This document shows positions 28,894 to 39,418 of a DNA stretch of 64,000 nucleotides, piece after piece. How positions within the stretch are numbered: position 1 is the first letter of the stretch; every line of letters begins with the position of its first letter. The notes under the pieces are model-generated. The model did no database searches, had not been told where the DNA came from, and worked only from the letters and a program-made list of their open reading frames with translations. The position numbers and the translations under genes are program-made. Source of the DNA: Planctomycetota bacterium (lineage in GTDB: Bacteria; Planctomycetota; Phycisphaerae; Phycisphaerales; UBA1924); assembly GCA_024280755.1 (NCBI GenBank), contig JAJRPN010000019.1, positions 1 through 64,000 on the forward strand. The letters run 5' to 3'.

Positions 28894-29583
28894 ATGGATG
28901 AACGGTCATCAAGAATCTTCTTCGGCTTGTGCATGCTCGTGCTTGTATGGATCGGTGTGTACTGGATGTGGCAACCGTCACACCAGTCAGAGCCTTCCAT
29001 CACATTCGCCACCAATCCAGTGGGTCAAAGTAAACCAATCGTCGAATCAGATATTCCACAAATATCCCCAACCCAGGCTGAACCAGAGACGACCCCAGAA
29101 CTGATCAAAGATCCAATCGTCGCGCCACCAAAGCAGATCCCTGTGCTTATCCCGCCAGAGTTTACAGAGCATATCGTTCAACCAAACGAACTCATGCAGA
29201 CCATCGCCAAGCAATACTTTGGCTCGATCGATGACTGGGCAATTATCGCCAAGGCCAATCCCCGAGTCGATCCGCGCAAACTCAAACCTGGCATGGTGCT
29301 GCGAATACCAAAGGATAAGACCAATATCCAGGGCATACTCACTGGCGAACAAGCTCTGCCCGGTGTGATTACGCCTCACACAGATGACGGATCAAAGGTC
29401 ATCGAATATGTCGTGAGTTCTGGCGATTCACTCTCGCTGATCTCCCAAAGAATCTACGGCTCATCTCGCCATGCCAAGTTTATTTTCGAATCAAATCGTG
29501 ATGTTCTCCGCTCAATGGATTCAATCGCAATCGGGCAACTTCTTAAACTCCCGCCTTTGCCTGAAGATCAAGAATCGCCATAA
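28894..29583 (+). CDS. Membrane-anchored protein with two LysM domains
   Basis: 229 residues. An uncleaved-looking N-terminal membrane segment (about 8-27, FFGLCMLVLVWIGVYWMW), a Pro/Gln-rich linker, then LysM 1 (about 90-140, HIVQPNELMQTIAKQYFGS) and LysM 2 (about 168-222, YVVSSGDSLSLISQRIYGS). LysM binds peptidoglycan GlcNAc, so it probably links membrane and wall or tethers a partner. No catalytic domain. It follows secDF by 83 bases. Confidence 0.88.
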   Translation: MDERSSRIFFGLCMLVLVWIGVYWMWQPSHQSEPSITFATNPVGQSKPIVESDIPQISPTQAEPETTPELIKDPIVAPPKQIPVLIPPEFTEHIVQPNELMQTIAKQYFGSIDDWAIIAKANPRVDPRKLKPGMVLRIPKDKTNIQGILTGEQALPGVITPHTDDGSKVIEYVVSSGDSLSLISQRIYGSSRHAKFIFESNRDVLRSMDSIAIGQLLKLPPLPEDQESP

Positions 29584-29604
29584 TCGAGCGAGCTACAATC
29601 ATCC

Positions 29605-30633
29605 ATGTCATCGAACCAACCAACCTATATCGTTACTGGCGGCGCAGGCTTTATTGGCTCAAACCTCGTCGCCAAACTCATGAGCAACGAGCCAGACGCC
29701 CATATCTATGTTGTTGATGATTTCAGAACAGGATCGTACGCAAACATCGTCGAAGCCTGCGAGCGTGCTGGGGTTGGGCCATTCAAGGGATCTGTTCTTT
29801 CAGACTCCGTTGGCGACCTGAGCTGGCAACCAGCCCTGCTCGGTTTACAACCCAAAGCGGTTTTTCATCTCGCAGCGATCACCGACACACTCGAGTTTGA
29901 TGAAAAGAAGATGCTCGATGCCAACACCGAACCATTCGCAGAGATTCTTGAGTCTTGTGTCGAGTGTGATATCCCTTTGGTCTACGCATCAAGCGCAGCG
30001 ACCTACGGCTCACCCGCGGTTGCTGACGATCGAATCCCGTTCCCGGTTGATGCTGCTGGTGTACCAAACAATGTGTATGGCTTCTCGAAGTGGTTGATGG
30101 ATGTCGAGGTCATGCGGTTCTTTGCAATGCGTGAAGCTGCTGGCGAATCGCTCCCACATGTGGTTGGTCTTCGATACTTCAATGTATTCGGACCCGGCGA
30201 AGCGAGAAAAGGCAAGATGGCCTCGATGGTTATGCACCTCACCAACCAAATCCTTGAAACAGGCACCGCCCGGTTATTCAAAATGGGCGAACACCAGCGC
30301 GACCAGATCTTTGTTGAGGATGTTGTCGGCTGCACAATCGCAGGGGCAGTCAAAGGCATCAAGCCAGGAATCTACAACCTCGGCTCAGGACAAACAACCT
30401 CGTTTAACGATATTGTTGATGCGATCAATGATGCGATCGGGACCAAAGTTGTTCCAGAGTACTTTGAGATGCCAGAAGAAATGGTATCGACCTATCAGCA
30501 CTATACTTGCGCCGATATGTCAGAGACCAAGTCCGGCGTCAACTGGTCACCTGCATGGTCACCAATTGACGCAATGATCCGATATGCACGCCAGATTGCT
30601 ACAGATCATGCCGATATACGGACACATTCATAA
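29605..30633 (+). CDS. ADP-glyceromanno-heptose 6-epimerase-like protein
   Basis: 342 residues. Extended SDR with NAD(P)-binding [11 protein letters not shown], catalytic Tyr-x3-Lys in YGFSKW, and the C-terminal [12 protein letters not shown]...[18 protein letters not shown] block that matches HldD/RfaD rather than GalE. It would convert ADP-D-glycero- to ADP-L-glycero-manno-heptose for the LPS inner core. Family-level assignment is firm; exact sugar is inferred. The next gene is another NDP-sugar SDR enzyme 33 bases away. Confidence 0.8.
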   Translation: MSSNQPTYIVTGGAGFIGSNLVAKLMSNEPDAHIYVVDDFRTGSYANIVEACERAGVGPFKGSVLSDSVGDLSWQPALLGLQPKAVFHLAAITDTLEFDEKKMLDANTEPFAEILESCVECDIPLVYASSAATYGSPAVADDRIPFPVDAAGVPNNVYGFSKWLMDVEVMRFFAMREAAGESLPHVVGLRYFNVFGPGEARKGKMASMVMHLTNQILETGTARLFKMGEHQRDQIFVEDVVGCTIAGAVKGIKPGIYNLGSGQTTSFNDIVDAINDAIGTKVVPEYFEMPEEMVSTYQHYTCADMSETKSGVNWSPAWSPIDAMIRYARQIATDHADIRTHS

Positions 30634-30666
30634 CACAAGTCATCCGATTCAAAGAGGGTAAAACCG

Positions 30667-31638
30667 ATGTCAATCAAACGAGTTCTTGTTACCGGCGGCG
30701 CGGGTTTTCTCGGAAGCCATCTTTGCGATCGTCTTGTGAGCGATGGGCATGATGTGATCTGCCTCGATAACTTCTTCACATCACAAAAATCCAATGTACT
30801 TCATCTGCTTGATCACAGTAACTTTGAACTCATTCGCCATGATGTCACCCATCCGATCTGGCTTGAAGTAGATGAGATCTACAACCTCGCCTGCCCCGCA
30901 GCTCCAGGGCATTATCAATACAACCCAATCAAAACCATGAAGACATCCGTCATGGGGGCCATCAATGTGCTTGGGATGGCCAAGCGGTGCGGTGCCAAGG
31001 TGTTCCAGGCATCAACCTCTGAAGTCTATGGCGATCCGACAATCCATCCTCAACCAGAGTCATACAGAGGCAATGTCAACCCCATCGGTCCACGCGCTTG
31101 CTATGACGAGGGCAAACGGGCTGCCGAAACCCTCTTTTCAGATTATCACCGCCAGCATGGACTCAGCATCCGAGTCGCCCGGATCTTCAATACCTACGGC
31201 CCAAGAATGCACCCTTTCGATGGCCGCGTGGTTTCCAACTTTATCCTTCAAGCCATCAAAGGCAAAGATATCACTATCTTCGGCGATGGCTCACAATCCC
31301 GATCATTCTGCTATCGCGATGATCTTGTCGAAGGTTTTCTCCGCCTGATGGCAACCGATGATTCGGTTTATAAGCCGGTCAACATCGGCAACCCAAACGA
31401 GTTCACCATCAAACAACTCGCTGAGAAGGTCATTGAGCTTACGGGCTCGTCAAGCAAGCTTATCTTTGCTCCGCTCCCCGAAGACGACCCGCTCCAACGC
31501 CAGCCAGATATCACACGAGCAAAGGAACTGCTCGATTGGAACCCGACGATTGAACTCGACGAGGGGCTTCAAAGGACTATTGAGTATTTCAAATCCATCA
31601 ATACGGACGATTTCCGCGCTCCTACTCCGAATTACTAA
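30667..31638 (+). CDS. UDP-glucuronate decarboxylase (UDP-xylose synthase)
   Basis: 323 residues. NAD-binding [39 protein letters not shown], the [16 protein letters not shown] segment with the catalytic Tyr-x3-Lys, and [20 protein letters not shown] are near-diagnostic for UXS enzymes. It makes UDP-xylose from UDP-glucuronate for surface polysaccharide. Probably in one unit with the HldD-like gene. Confidence 0.92.
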   Translation: MSIKRVLVTGGAGFLGSHLCDRLVSDGHDVICLDNFFTSQKSNVLHLLDHSNFELIRHDVTHPIWLEVDEIYNLACPAAPGHYQYNPIKTMKTSVMGAINVLGMAKRCGAKVFQASTSEVYGDPTIHPQPESYRGNVNPIGPRACYDEGKRAAETLFSDYHRQHGLSIRVARIFNTYGPRMHPFDGRVVSNFILQAIKGKDITIFGDGSQSRSFCYRDDLVEGFLRLMATDDSVYKPVNIGNPNEFTIKQLAEKVIELTGSSSKLIFAPLPEDDPLQRQPDITRAKELLDWNPTIELDEGLQRTIEYFKSINTDDFRAPTPNY

Positions 31639-31702
31639 TCCCTGTGCTCATTTCTACCCTCAAATCGATGCAAACAGTCAGGATCTCTGTTAGAATGCGG
31701 AA

Positions 31703-32404
31703 ATGATCGTCCCACGATTTACACAAGAGCAATGCGTGATCATCTCCGACGCCAGCGTCGAGTCGCTTGTCGCCTGCGCTATGGCGAGCGAGCAGCAGCA
31801 TCTCTCGGCAACGCCAGCATCCATCCTTTTGCCAGCATGGTGGGAATGCACTCAAGAAATCGACCTGATGATCTCGGCTGTCGATCCGGCAATCGTCCGC
31901 CAGGCGAGCGTCTATGGGCTCGATATCTTCCCGAACGAGTCAGTGTACCCTCCTGAGGATACCCAATCCCTCGATGCCGGCTCGATCGGTTTGCTCCAAT
32001 CTCGCATGCTTCTTCAAGCGGCGCAAATCGCACTTCAAGCGGGAATCCGTAAAGTCGTTTGGCCTATCCGTGTCATGCGCCCAGAATCTCAAGAGTCTAT
32101 CGAAGATCTCATCGATCAAGTCGGAGATGCCATTGATCGAGCAATCCTCGCTTCACGGCTCGCTTCAATCGATGCGAACTCCAGTACGGCTGTAGAAGTC
32201 ATCATCGAAACCCCGTTTGTCGATCTGACCAATCAGCAGATGCTTGATCTCGCGACCGATCTGGCGATCCCTCTCGAAACATGTTGGTGGCAAGGTGCCA
32301 GAACCCTTCCGAACGCTCAAGATCGGCTGGCCTATTGGTCGAAGATGGCCACTCAAACACAGACGCTCGTCGAATCGAAGCCCAACGCACAAACTCGGGT
32401 TTAA
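31703..32404 (+). CDS. Degenerate QueC/PP-loop-like protein, function unknown
   Basis: 233 residues. The N-terminus (IISDASVESLVACAMA) lines up with the SGGxDS(T)xxL loop of PP-loop ATPases but lacks the glycines and Asp; the C-terminal ETPFVDLTNQQMLDLA...IPLETCWW resembles the QueC segment that leads to its zinc cysteines, yet the CxxC pairs are missing. Residues between (QAAQIALQAGIRKVVWPIR) fit a Rossmann-like core. It is probably a diverged, catalytically altered member; the assignment is by eye. It ends 50 bases before proS. Confidence 0.5.
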   Translation: MIVPRFTQEQCVIISDASVESLVACAMASEQQHLSATPASILLPAWWECTQEIDLMISAVDPAIVRQASVYGLDIFPNESVYPPEDTQSLDAGSIGLLQSRMLLQAAQIALQAGIRKVVWPIRVMRPESQESIEDLIDQVGDAIDRAILASRLASIDANSSTAVEVIIETPFVDLTNQQMLDLATDLAIPLETCWWQGARTLPNAQDRLAYWSKMATQTQTLVESKPNAQTRV

Positions 32405-32454
32405 CTTCAAATCTAGAGAGCGTACCGAGTCTGCAAGGCGTAAACTTTGCCGAT

Positions 32455-34278
32455 ATGTCTACGCTCAACACACAATCAGATTCAATCCGCCCATCCTACC
32501 TCAACGCAGCTGCAGGCTGTGTCCAGTTGTGGTCACAAACACTCATCCCGACCACACGAGAAGCTCCGGGCGATGCCAAAACACCATCCCACATCTTCCT
32601 CACCCGCGCGGGCTATGTCCGTCAAGTCGGTGCAGGTATCTACAACTATCTTCCCCTGGCATGGCGATCGCTCAAGAAAATATCAGAGATTGTCCGTCAA
32701 GAAATGGACGCTGCGGGCGCGTCCGAGATGCTCATGCCTGCCATGATGCCCATCGAACTCTATAAAGATACCAAACGCGATGTGGACTATGGCGATCTTC
32801 TGTTTACCTTCGAAGATCGTCACGGCCGACGCACTGCCCTGGGGCCAACCCACGAAGAAGTCATCACCGATCTCATGTGCGGCGCATTAACTTCCTACAA
32901 GCAGTTCCCGCTCAATCTGTATCAGATCCAAACCAAGTTCCGCGATGAAGCCCGACCACGCGCAGGGCTCTTGCGTTGTCGCGAGTTCATCATGAAGGAT
33001 GCCTACTCCTTCCATATGGAACTCGAAGGCCAAGCCGGTCTCAACGCTGCCTACGACAAGATGTATCAAGCATATACCAATATTTTCACCCGTTGCGGCC
33101 TCGATTTTTCCGCGGTCGAGGCAGATGCCGGCCCAATCGGCGGCTCGGCATCACATGAGTTTATGGTCAACTGTGAATCTGGCGAAGACACCATTCTTGT
33201 TTGTCCACAATCCGGATACGCTGCCAATGTAGAGAAAGCTGAGATTGGCACCCGCCCGCATTCGTTTGATCTTGCTCCATCAGCCGAGATCGCCAAGCAC
33301 CATACACCAAATATGCCCGGCATTGATGGCGTCGCCGAGCATCTGGGGCTTCAAGCATCTGGCATGCTCAAGTCCATCGTTTTTCAGACCATCGAAGAAA
33401 CCCCGCGGTGGGTTGTTGCAGTCGTCCGAGGCGATCATGATGTCAATGAAGCAAAGGTCCGCGATGCCGTAGGCGTGAGCGTCGAACTGGCACCTGAGAA
33501 GCAAGCAATCGAGGCCGGTTTCATCATTGGCTATGTCTCTCCAAAGACCATCGACACCATCAAGCAAGTTCTCGTAGTCGATCCCGACGCACTCGGTGCA
33601 AACTCATGGGGAACAGGAGCCGACGAAAAAGATCATCACATCACCGGATTCAACTGGTCGCGCGATATGGCGACTCACATCGCGAGCAACTCGATCAAGG
33701 TCGCTGATATCCGCAATGCCCAAGCCGGCGATCCGTCTCCACGGGCCGACGGTGCTTTCCTTGAGGAACGCCGAGGCATCGAAGTGGGGCACATCTTCAA
33801 GCTCGGAACGAAGTATTCACAAGCTATGGGGCTGTCTGTTCTTGACAAGAACCAGAAAAAGCAAGATGTCATCATGGGATGCTACGGCATCGGGGTCTCT
33901 CGCACGCTCTCGGCATGTATCGAGATGTCCCACGATGACAACGGCATCATCTGGCCCGCGGCCATCGCGCCATACCATGTGCAGATCATCGCCCTCAAGC
34001 CAAAGGCTGAGGGTGTCATGGAAGAAGCCCACACACTCGCCAAAGAACTCAGCGTCCAAGGCATCGATGTCTTGATCGATGATCGCGACGATCGTCCTGG
34101 TTCAAAGTTCAAAGACGCAGACCTCGTCGGCATCCCCGTCCGGTTCATCATCTCGCCAAAGACCATCGAAGCCGAATCCATCGAGTTCAAAGCCCGTTCC
34201 GATGCCGATCGTGCCCAACTCATTCCACGAGACCAAGCGATCGTTTCTGCAATGTCTTCTTTGGCAAAAAACGACTAA
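32455..34278 (+). CDS. proS: Prolyl-tRNA synthetase
   Basis: About 607 residues from ATG 32455; the frame upstream to 32281 overlaps the previous gene and has no family similarity. Class II motifs: motif 1 VRQVGAGIYNYLPLAWR, motif 2 FRDEARPRAGLLRCREF, and motif 3 GCYGIGVSRT; the YbaK-like editing insertion lies at about 230-390, making this the bacterial type with proofreading. The C-terminal anticodon domain includes DRDDRPGSKFKDADL. It charges tRNA-Pro. Confidence 0.96.
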   Translation: MSTLNTQSDSIRPSYLNAAAGCVQLWSQTLIPTTREAPGDAKTPSHIFLTRAGYVRQVGAGIYNYLPLAWRSLKKISEIVRQEMDAAGASEMLMPAMMPIELYKDTKRDVDYGDLLFTFEDRHGRRTALGPTHEEVITDLMCGALTSYKQFPLNLYQIQTKFRDEARPRAGLLRCREFIMKDAYSFHMELEGQAGLNAAYDKMYQAYTNIFTRCGLDFSAVEADAGPIGGSASHEFMVNCESGEDTILVCPQSGYAANVEKAEIGTRPHSFDLAPSAEIAKHHTPNMPGIDGVAEHLGLQASGMLKSIVFQTIEETPRWVVAVVRGDHDVNEAKVRDAVGVSVELAPEKQAIEAGFIIGYVSPKTIDTIKQVLVVDPDALGANSWGTGADEKDHHITGFNWSRDMATHIASNSIKVADIRNAQAGDPSPRADGAFLEERRGIEVGHIFKLGTKYSQAMGLSVLDKNQKKQDVIMGCYGIGVSRTLSACIEMSHDDNGIIWPAAIAPYHVQIIALKPKAEGVMEEAHTLAKELSVQGIDVLIDDRDDRPGSKFKDADLVGIPVRFIISPKTIEAESIEFKARSDADRAQLIPRDQAIVSAMSSLAKND

Positions 34279-34316
34279 TACCGTCCAATAACAGGGCAAA
34301 TAGTCAATATACCCCC

Positions 34317-34347
34317 TTGACAAAGTCGCCGAAATTCAGGAGAATAT
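34317..34347 (+). promoter_or_regulatory. Possible promoter for the subtilase gene
   Basis: A perfect TTGACA (34317-34322) is followed 19 bases later by GAATAT (34342-34347), in the 146-base gap between proS and the large exported protease. Spacing is slightly long and the -10 imperfect. Confidence 0.3.
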
Positions 34348-34424
34348 CGTGTCTTTTCCGCTGTCTACGCGGAAGGGTTATGTTCACCCTCCCTCGATCA
34401 ATCACCAACCGGAGCTGGAATCAA

Positions 34425-37400
34425 ATGAATTCAGGACCACGCACACGAACTTCCGTGCGCCTTGCTATCGCACTTGCTACATCAGCAGGCATGGCATCGG
34501 CGCTCAATGCACAAACCGCGATAACGCCGACAACAACCACACTCAAGTGGAGTTCTGGGCAGAATGAAATCGTTCGTTCGATGAGTGCTATCCAGCTTAA
34601 CGAATCAATCGCTGAACTCTCGGCTCGCCCCAACCAATCACGCGTATTGGTCCACCTCGAATACCAGGTCACCCAAGCGCAGCGTGCACAACTCGCAGCT
34701 GCGGGTCTCCATCTCACAACCTCGCTCGGTTCAACAAGCTTCCTCGCTACCCTCGATCAAGATGCCGATGCAAAGATGCTTTCTCGTTCTGCACTCGCAT
34801 CGATCAACCAAATCAATCCAACCCACAAACTCCATCGTGATCTTCAAAGCGATCTCATCCATCCTTGGATGCTCTCGCAAGATGATGTCAGAAAACATCA
34901 AGCCCTGCGCGAGCTCAGCGACGCTGGCGTCATGAGCATTGACGAACTCCAAGCCAAAGACCTCGACCCATCGGTCGCCGTCATTGTCATGTTCCATACA
35001 GATGCAGATCGCGTCGTCGAGTCCGCTCGATTGGCACAAGATTTCAACGGCCAAGTTCTTTCTCAGATCAAATCCGTCAACTCGATCGTCATCGCGATCA
35101 AAGCGGACCAAATCAAACAACTCGCAGCCGACGATGCGGTCATGTGGGTCGAGCCGCCGCTCCCAGCGATGCAAGATCTCAATAGCTCAAACCGTGCCTT
35201 GGTCGGTGCCAACACACTCAACTCGATACCTTACTCACTCGATGGTTCAGGGGTCACTGTGCTCGTCTACGACGGCGGCAAAATGTTCCAGCACAATGAC
35301 TTTGGCTCACGCCTGACGATTGGTGCGACAGATACCGCAGGAATTTCTGATCACGCCACCCATGTTGGCGGCACCATCGGCGGCGATGGCACAGGCAATA
35401 TCAACAACCGAGGCATGGCACCGGGCGTAGATTTCATCTCCTTTGGATTCGAACAAGATGGCGGACTCACCGAAGGCTTCCTCTACACCGATCCGGGTGA
35501 TATCGAAGCGGACTACACATCTGCTATCTTGACATACAACGCCGATATCGCAAACAACTCCATCGGCACCAACACCGCGCCAAACGGATACCCCTGCGAT
35601 TGGACCGGCAACTACAATGTCACCAGTGCCCTGATCGATACGATCGCCAAGGGGTCAATCAACGGCCCATTCCGTATCGTCTGGGCCAATGGCAACGAAC
35701 GCCAAGTGTCGCGCTGTACAGGTGATGACAACGGCAACTTCGGCGAGTTCTTCTCGACCGCACCGCCAGCATGTGCAAAGAACCATATCACTGTTGGTTC
35801 GGTTGATTCCGACACCGATTTCACCAGCTCATTCTCATCATGGGGACCAACAGATGATGGGCGAATCAAACCAGATATCTCAGCGCCCGGCTGCCAGAGT
35901 GGCGGCGATGGTGGTGTGACCTCGACGAGTTCCTCCGGCGGGTACAATGTCAAATGTGGTACATCGATGGCTGCTCCAACAGTCACCGGCGTAGCTGCAC
36001 TCATCCTCGAACAATACCGCATCACCTTCCCAGATCGTGATGATCTCATGAACGCCACCCTCAAAGCATTGTTCGCCAACACGGCAGAAGACAGAGGGAA
36101 CACCGGCCCAGACTACAAGTACGGCTACGGCTCAATCCGAGGAATCGCAGCGATCGACACCGTCATCGCTGAGAACATCATCGAGTCTGAAGTCTCCCAA
36201 GGCGGCACCTACGCAGGAATCATCATCGTTGGGGCTGGCGAGACAGAACTCAAAGCAACCATCGCATGGGACGACGCACCAGCTGCACCTGCGGTCACGA
36301 ATGCGCTCGTCAACGACCTTGATCTCCGCATCATCGATCCCCTCGGCAATGTCGTCCTCCCTTGGACACTCGACCCAAGCAATCCAAACGGTGGGGCGGT
36401 TCAATCGGTTGCAGATCACCTCAACAACATCGAGCAAGTCTCGATCATGAACCCGATCCCGGGTGCATACACCGTTGAAGTCAGCGGGTTCAACATCCCC
36501 GTCGGCCCATCACAAACCTTCGGGCTCGTGACCTCGACCACCCTAATCAACTGCTCGTCGGCAGGCCTCGTCTCCATCGGCGGAAACATCTTCTCATGCG
36601 AAGGCGCGACAACCGTCAAGGTGGTCGATTGTGATCTGAACACTTCAGATCTGCTCATCGAAACAGTCGATGTGCTGATTGATGCAGATTCAAATCTTCT
36701 CGGCCCACTGACACTCACATTGACCGAAACCGCGGCTGAATCTGCAACATTCACCGCCTCGTTCACATTCTCAGAGTCTGATCCTGCAGCCTTCATCCAT
36801 GTCAACGAGGGGGATTCACTTACCGCGACATACATCGATGCAGACAACGGCAACGGAACCACCAATGTCGTTGTGATGGCGGCCGCCACCATCGACTGCG
36901 TGGCACCAACTGTTCAAAATGTCACTGTATCAAACATTGAGCCTCGGGCTGCGACGGTCAATGTTGATCTTGATGAAGCTGCAAGCGTCATCGTGAACTA
37001 TGGCACCAGCATCTTCTCGCTTAATGATTCGGTGAGTGCCAATGCACTCATGTCCACCCAAGCACTCAATATCACCGGCTTGATCGACCAGACAACCTAT
37101 GTCTTCACCGTTCAAGCCCAAGATCAAGCGGGCAATATGTCCACCGACGACAACGGCGGCGTTGGCTATACCTTCACCACCCCAGATATCCCAGACTTCT
37201 TCACTGAAGAGTTTAACAGCGGGCTTGATCTCGAAGGACTCACCCTCACCCTCACACCAAGCGGCACGGCAGAAGACTACACCGCAACCATCGAACCACT
37301 CGCTGGCGGCGTGCTTCCATATGAGCCAACTGATGGTTCCATTATCTCTTTAGGCGATGATGATTCAGATTTGATCAATATCTCAGGTGGAAACACGGTC

Positions 37401-37961
37401 CTTATCTACGGCCAAGCATATGGATCGTTCTATGTCGGTTCCAACGGCTATGTCACTTTCGGTTCATCTGATACCGACTATACCGAATCCCTTTCCGATC
37501 ACTTCGATACCGCTCGTGTATCAATCCTCTTCGATGACCTCAATCCTTCAAGTTCTGGTACCGTCTATCAACAGCAACTTGCAGATCGAATGATTATTAG
37601 TTATGACAATGTGACAGAGTATTCCAACACAAACAACAACACCATGCAGATCGAACTCCACTTCGATGGCACGATTGTTCTGTCTTGGGAAAACATTGAC
37701 TCGGGCGATGCAATCTGTGGTATCTCGGCAGGCAATGGACAAGACCCAGACTTCTTCATGTCTGATTTGTCAACCTATCAGGCTCCAAGCAACTGCCCGG
37801 CGGATATCAACGGCGATGGCACACTCAACTTCTTCGATGTTTCAGCATTCCTAACTGCATTCAACGCTCAGGATCCGGCAGTGGATTTCAATAGCGATGG
37901 GCAATACAACTTCTTCGATGTCTCGGCATTCCTCAATCTTTTCGATGCAGGCTGCCCATAA
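34425..37961 (+). CDS. Secreted subtilisin-like (S8) serine protease with C-terminal dockerin-like anchor
   Basis: About 1178 residues from ATG 34425 (GGAGCTGG upstream). Signal peptide with hydrophobic run VRLAIALATSAGMASA. An inhibitor-like propeptide region is followed by the S8 domain with Asp283 in VYDGGKM, His310 in HATHVGG and Ser514 in GTSMAAP, so the triad is complete. A proprotein-convertase P-like or jelly-roll region, a fibronectin-like segment and a beta-rich domain follow. The C-terminus has two DxNxDGxxNFFDxSAFL repeats and ends AGCP, the Phycisphaerae GC-type dockerin-like module. Likely degrades external proteins. A hairpin terminator follows. Confidence 0.92.
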   Translation: MNSGPRTRTSVRLAIALATSAGMASALNAQTAITPTTTTLKWSSGQNEIVRSMSAIQLNESIAELSARPNQSRVLVHLEYQVTQAQRAQLAAAGLHLTTSLGSTSFLATLDQDADAKMLSRSALASINQINPTHKLHRDLQSDLIHPWMLSQDDVRKHQALRELSDAGVMSIDELQAKDLDPSVAVIVMFHTDADRVVESARLAQDFNGQVLSQIKSVNSIVIAIKADQIKQLAADDAVMWVEPPLPAMQDLNSSNRALVGANTLNSIPYSLDGSGVTVLVYDGGKMFQHNDFGSRLTIGATDTAGISDHATHVGGTIGGDGTGNINNRGMAPGVDFISFGFEQDGGLTEGFLYTDPGDIEADYTSAILTYNADIANNSIGTNTAPNGYPCDWTGNYNVTSALIDTIAKGSINGPFRIVWANGNERQVSRCTGDDNGNFGEFFSTAPPACAKNHITVGSVDSDTDFTSSFSSWGPTDDGRIKPDISAPGCQSGGDGGVTSTSSSGGYNVKCGTSMAAPTVTGVAALILEQYRITFPDRDDLMNATLKALFANTAEDRGNTGPDYKYGYGSIRGIAAIDTVIAENIIESEVSQGGTYAGIIIVGAGETELKATIAWDDAPAAPAVTNALVNDLDLRIIDPLGNVVLPWTLDPSNPNGGAVQSVADHLNNIEQVSIMNPIPGAYTVEVSGFNIPVGPSQTFGLVTSTTLINCSSAGLVSIGGNIFSCEGATTVKVVDCDLNTSDLLIETVDVLIDADSNLLGPLTLTLTETAAESATFTASFTFSESDPAAFIHVNEGDSLTATYIDADNGNGTTNVVVMAAATIDCVAPTVQNVTVSNIEPRAATVNVDLDEAASVIVNYGTSIFSLNDSVSANALMSTQALNITGLIDQTTYVFTVQAQDQAGNMSTDDNGGVGYTFTTPDIPDFFTEEFNSGLDLEGLTLTLTPSGTAEDYTATIEPLAGGVLPYEPTDGSIISLGDDDSDLINISGGNTVLIYGQAYGSFYVGSNGYVTFGSSDTDYTESLSDHFDTARVSILFDDLNPSSSGTVYQQQLADRMIISYDNVTEYSNTNNNTMQIELHFDGTIVLSWENIDSGDAICGISAGNGQDPDFFMSDLSTYQAPSNCPADINGDGTLNFFDVSAFLTAFNAQDPAVDFNSDGQYNFFDVSAFLNLFDAGCP

Positions 37962-37994
37962 TCCAATAGGTTAAAAATCTATAGAACCCTATTG

Positions 37995-38022
37995 AGCCCG
38001 GAGAGCAATCTTCGGGCTTTTT
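37995..38022 (+). terminator. Rho-independent terminator of the subtilase gene
   Basis: AGCCCG / CGGGCT stem with a 12-base loop followed by TTTTT, 34 bases after the subtilase stop codon and upstream of purD. Confidence 0.8.
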
Positions 38023-38071
38023 CATGTCATTTTCAAGGTTCAATCCGCCATCGACGAGTCTATCATCGAGC

Positions 38072-39388
38072 ATGAATATCCCAGAATCGATCAATGTACT
38101 CCTCATCGGCGGCGGCGCCCGCGAGCACGCCCTCGCGCTTGGCTTGACCGACTCCCCACGCATGGGAACCCTCTACGCAACCCACATGGAAAACCCTGGG
38201 ATCGCCACGCTTGCCCAGCCCATCGATGTGCCTGCCAGCGGCAAAGAGCTCTACCGCCTTGTCCAGTTTTGTGATCGAGTAAATATTGGACTCATCGTCA
38301 TCGGCCCAGAAGATCCATTGGCCCAAGGATGGGCAGATACCCTAAACAAAAAAGCCGATGGCTCACCCCGGCTCGTCTTTGGTCCAGGTGCAAAGGGCGC
38401 AATGCTCGAAGCAGACAAGGGATACGCCAAGCAGATGATGAAAGCCGCCTCCGTACCCGCAGCAGAGGGCAAAGTCTTTACCCACTTCAATCATCTCGAA
38501 GAGTACCTCAATACACGCGACGATGTATTCGTTATCAAAGCGACAGGACTCGCAAAGGGCAAAGGCGTTATCGTTCCATCAACAAACGCTGAAGGCATCA
38601 AAGCTGCCCGTGATATGATGGAAAAACGAATCTTCGGCGACGCAGGCAAGAAAGTCCTCGTCGAACAAAAACTCAACGGCACCGAGGTCTCCGTCCTCGC
38701 GCTCCTCGACGGACACAACATCCTCGTGCTTCCGCCATGCCAAGATCACAAACGATTGGCTGACGGAGATCAAGGCCCAAACACCGGCGGCATGGGCGCA
38801 TTCTGCCCAGCCAACACCATCGACGACCAAACAATGCAGCAGATCGAGTCTGAAGTACTCGTCCCAATCGCAGATGTTCTTCGCCGTGACGAAATTGATT
38901 TTAAAGGCGTGCTCTACGCCGGGATCATGCTCACGGCTGCAGGACCAAAGGTTCTTGAGTTCAATGTCCGCTTTGGTGATCCAGAATGCCAACCACTCGT
39001 GACCCGCCTCGAATCGGACCTGCTCGAACTCCTCTGGGCAACCGCCCAAGGCACGCTCGATCAAGTTGATGTTAAGTTTTCACCAAAGGCATCCGTTTGT
39101 GTCGTACTCGCCTCAAGTGGATATCCCCAAAATCCTGAGTTTGGCGATGTCATCACCGGCGTAGAAGATGCCGAAGCAATCGAAGGCGTTCGTGTCTTCC
39201 ATGCGGGCACTAAACTCATGGAAAACGGTTTCCTTGTGACCTCGGGCGGGCGTGTACTATCAATCACCGCACTCGCCGACACTATCGAGCAAGCCAGAGA
39301 TCTCGCCTACAAAGCAGCCGACAAGATCCACTTCAAAGGCATGCAGTTCCGCAGCGACATCGCACAAAACGCACCTGTTCTCTCATAA
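38072..39388 (+). CDS. purD: Phosphoribosylamine-glycine ligase
   Basis: About 438 residues from ATG 38072, matching the usual length; the frame upstream to 38024 runs into the terminator. N-terminal VLLIGGGAREHAL, IGPEDPLAQG, the ATP-grasp segments KATGLAKGKGV and GPNTGGMGAF, and the metal site EFNVRFGDPE are all present. It makes GAR in purine synthesis. Apparently monocistronic. Confidence 0.96.
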   Translation: MNIPESINVLLIGGGAREHALALGLTDSPRMGTLYATHMENPGIATLAQPIDVPASGKELYRLVQFCDRVNIGLIVIGPEDPLAQGWADTLNKKADGSPRLVFGPGAKGAMLEADKGYAKQMMKAASVPAAEGKVFTHFNHLEEYLNTRDDVFVIKATGLAKGKGVIVPSTNAEGIKAARDMMEKRIFGDAGKKVLVEQKLNGTEVSVLALLDGHNILVLPPCQDHKRLADGDQGPNTGGMGAFCPANTIDDQTMQQIESEVLVPIADVLRRDEIDFKGVLYAGIMLTAAGPKVLEFNVRFGDPECQPLVTRLESDLLELLWATAQGTLDQVDVKFSPKASVCVVLASSGYPQNPEFGDVITGVEDAEAIEGVRVFHAGTKLMENGFLVTSGGRVLSITALADTIEQARDLAYKAADKIHFKGMQFRSDIAQNAPVLS

Positions 39389-39418
39389 TCAGCTTTGATC
39401 GAAAAACCGATCTAAAAA

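Noticed and set aside
39396..39411. GATCG/CGATC hairpin between purD and the DUF4340 gene
   Set aside because: Only a five-base stem of a tetramer that is very frequent in this genome, and no T-run; not strong enough to call a terminator.
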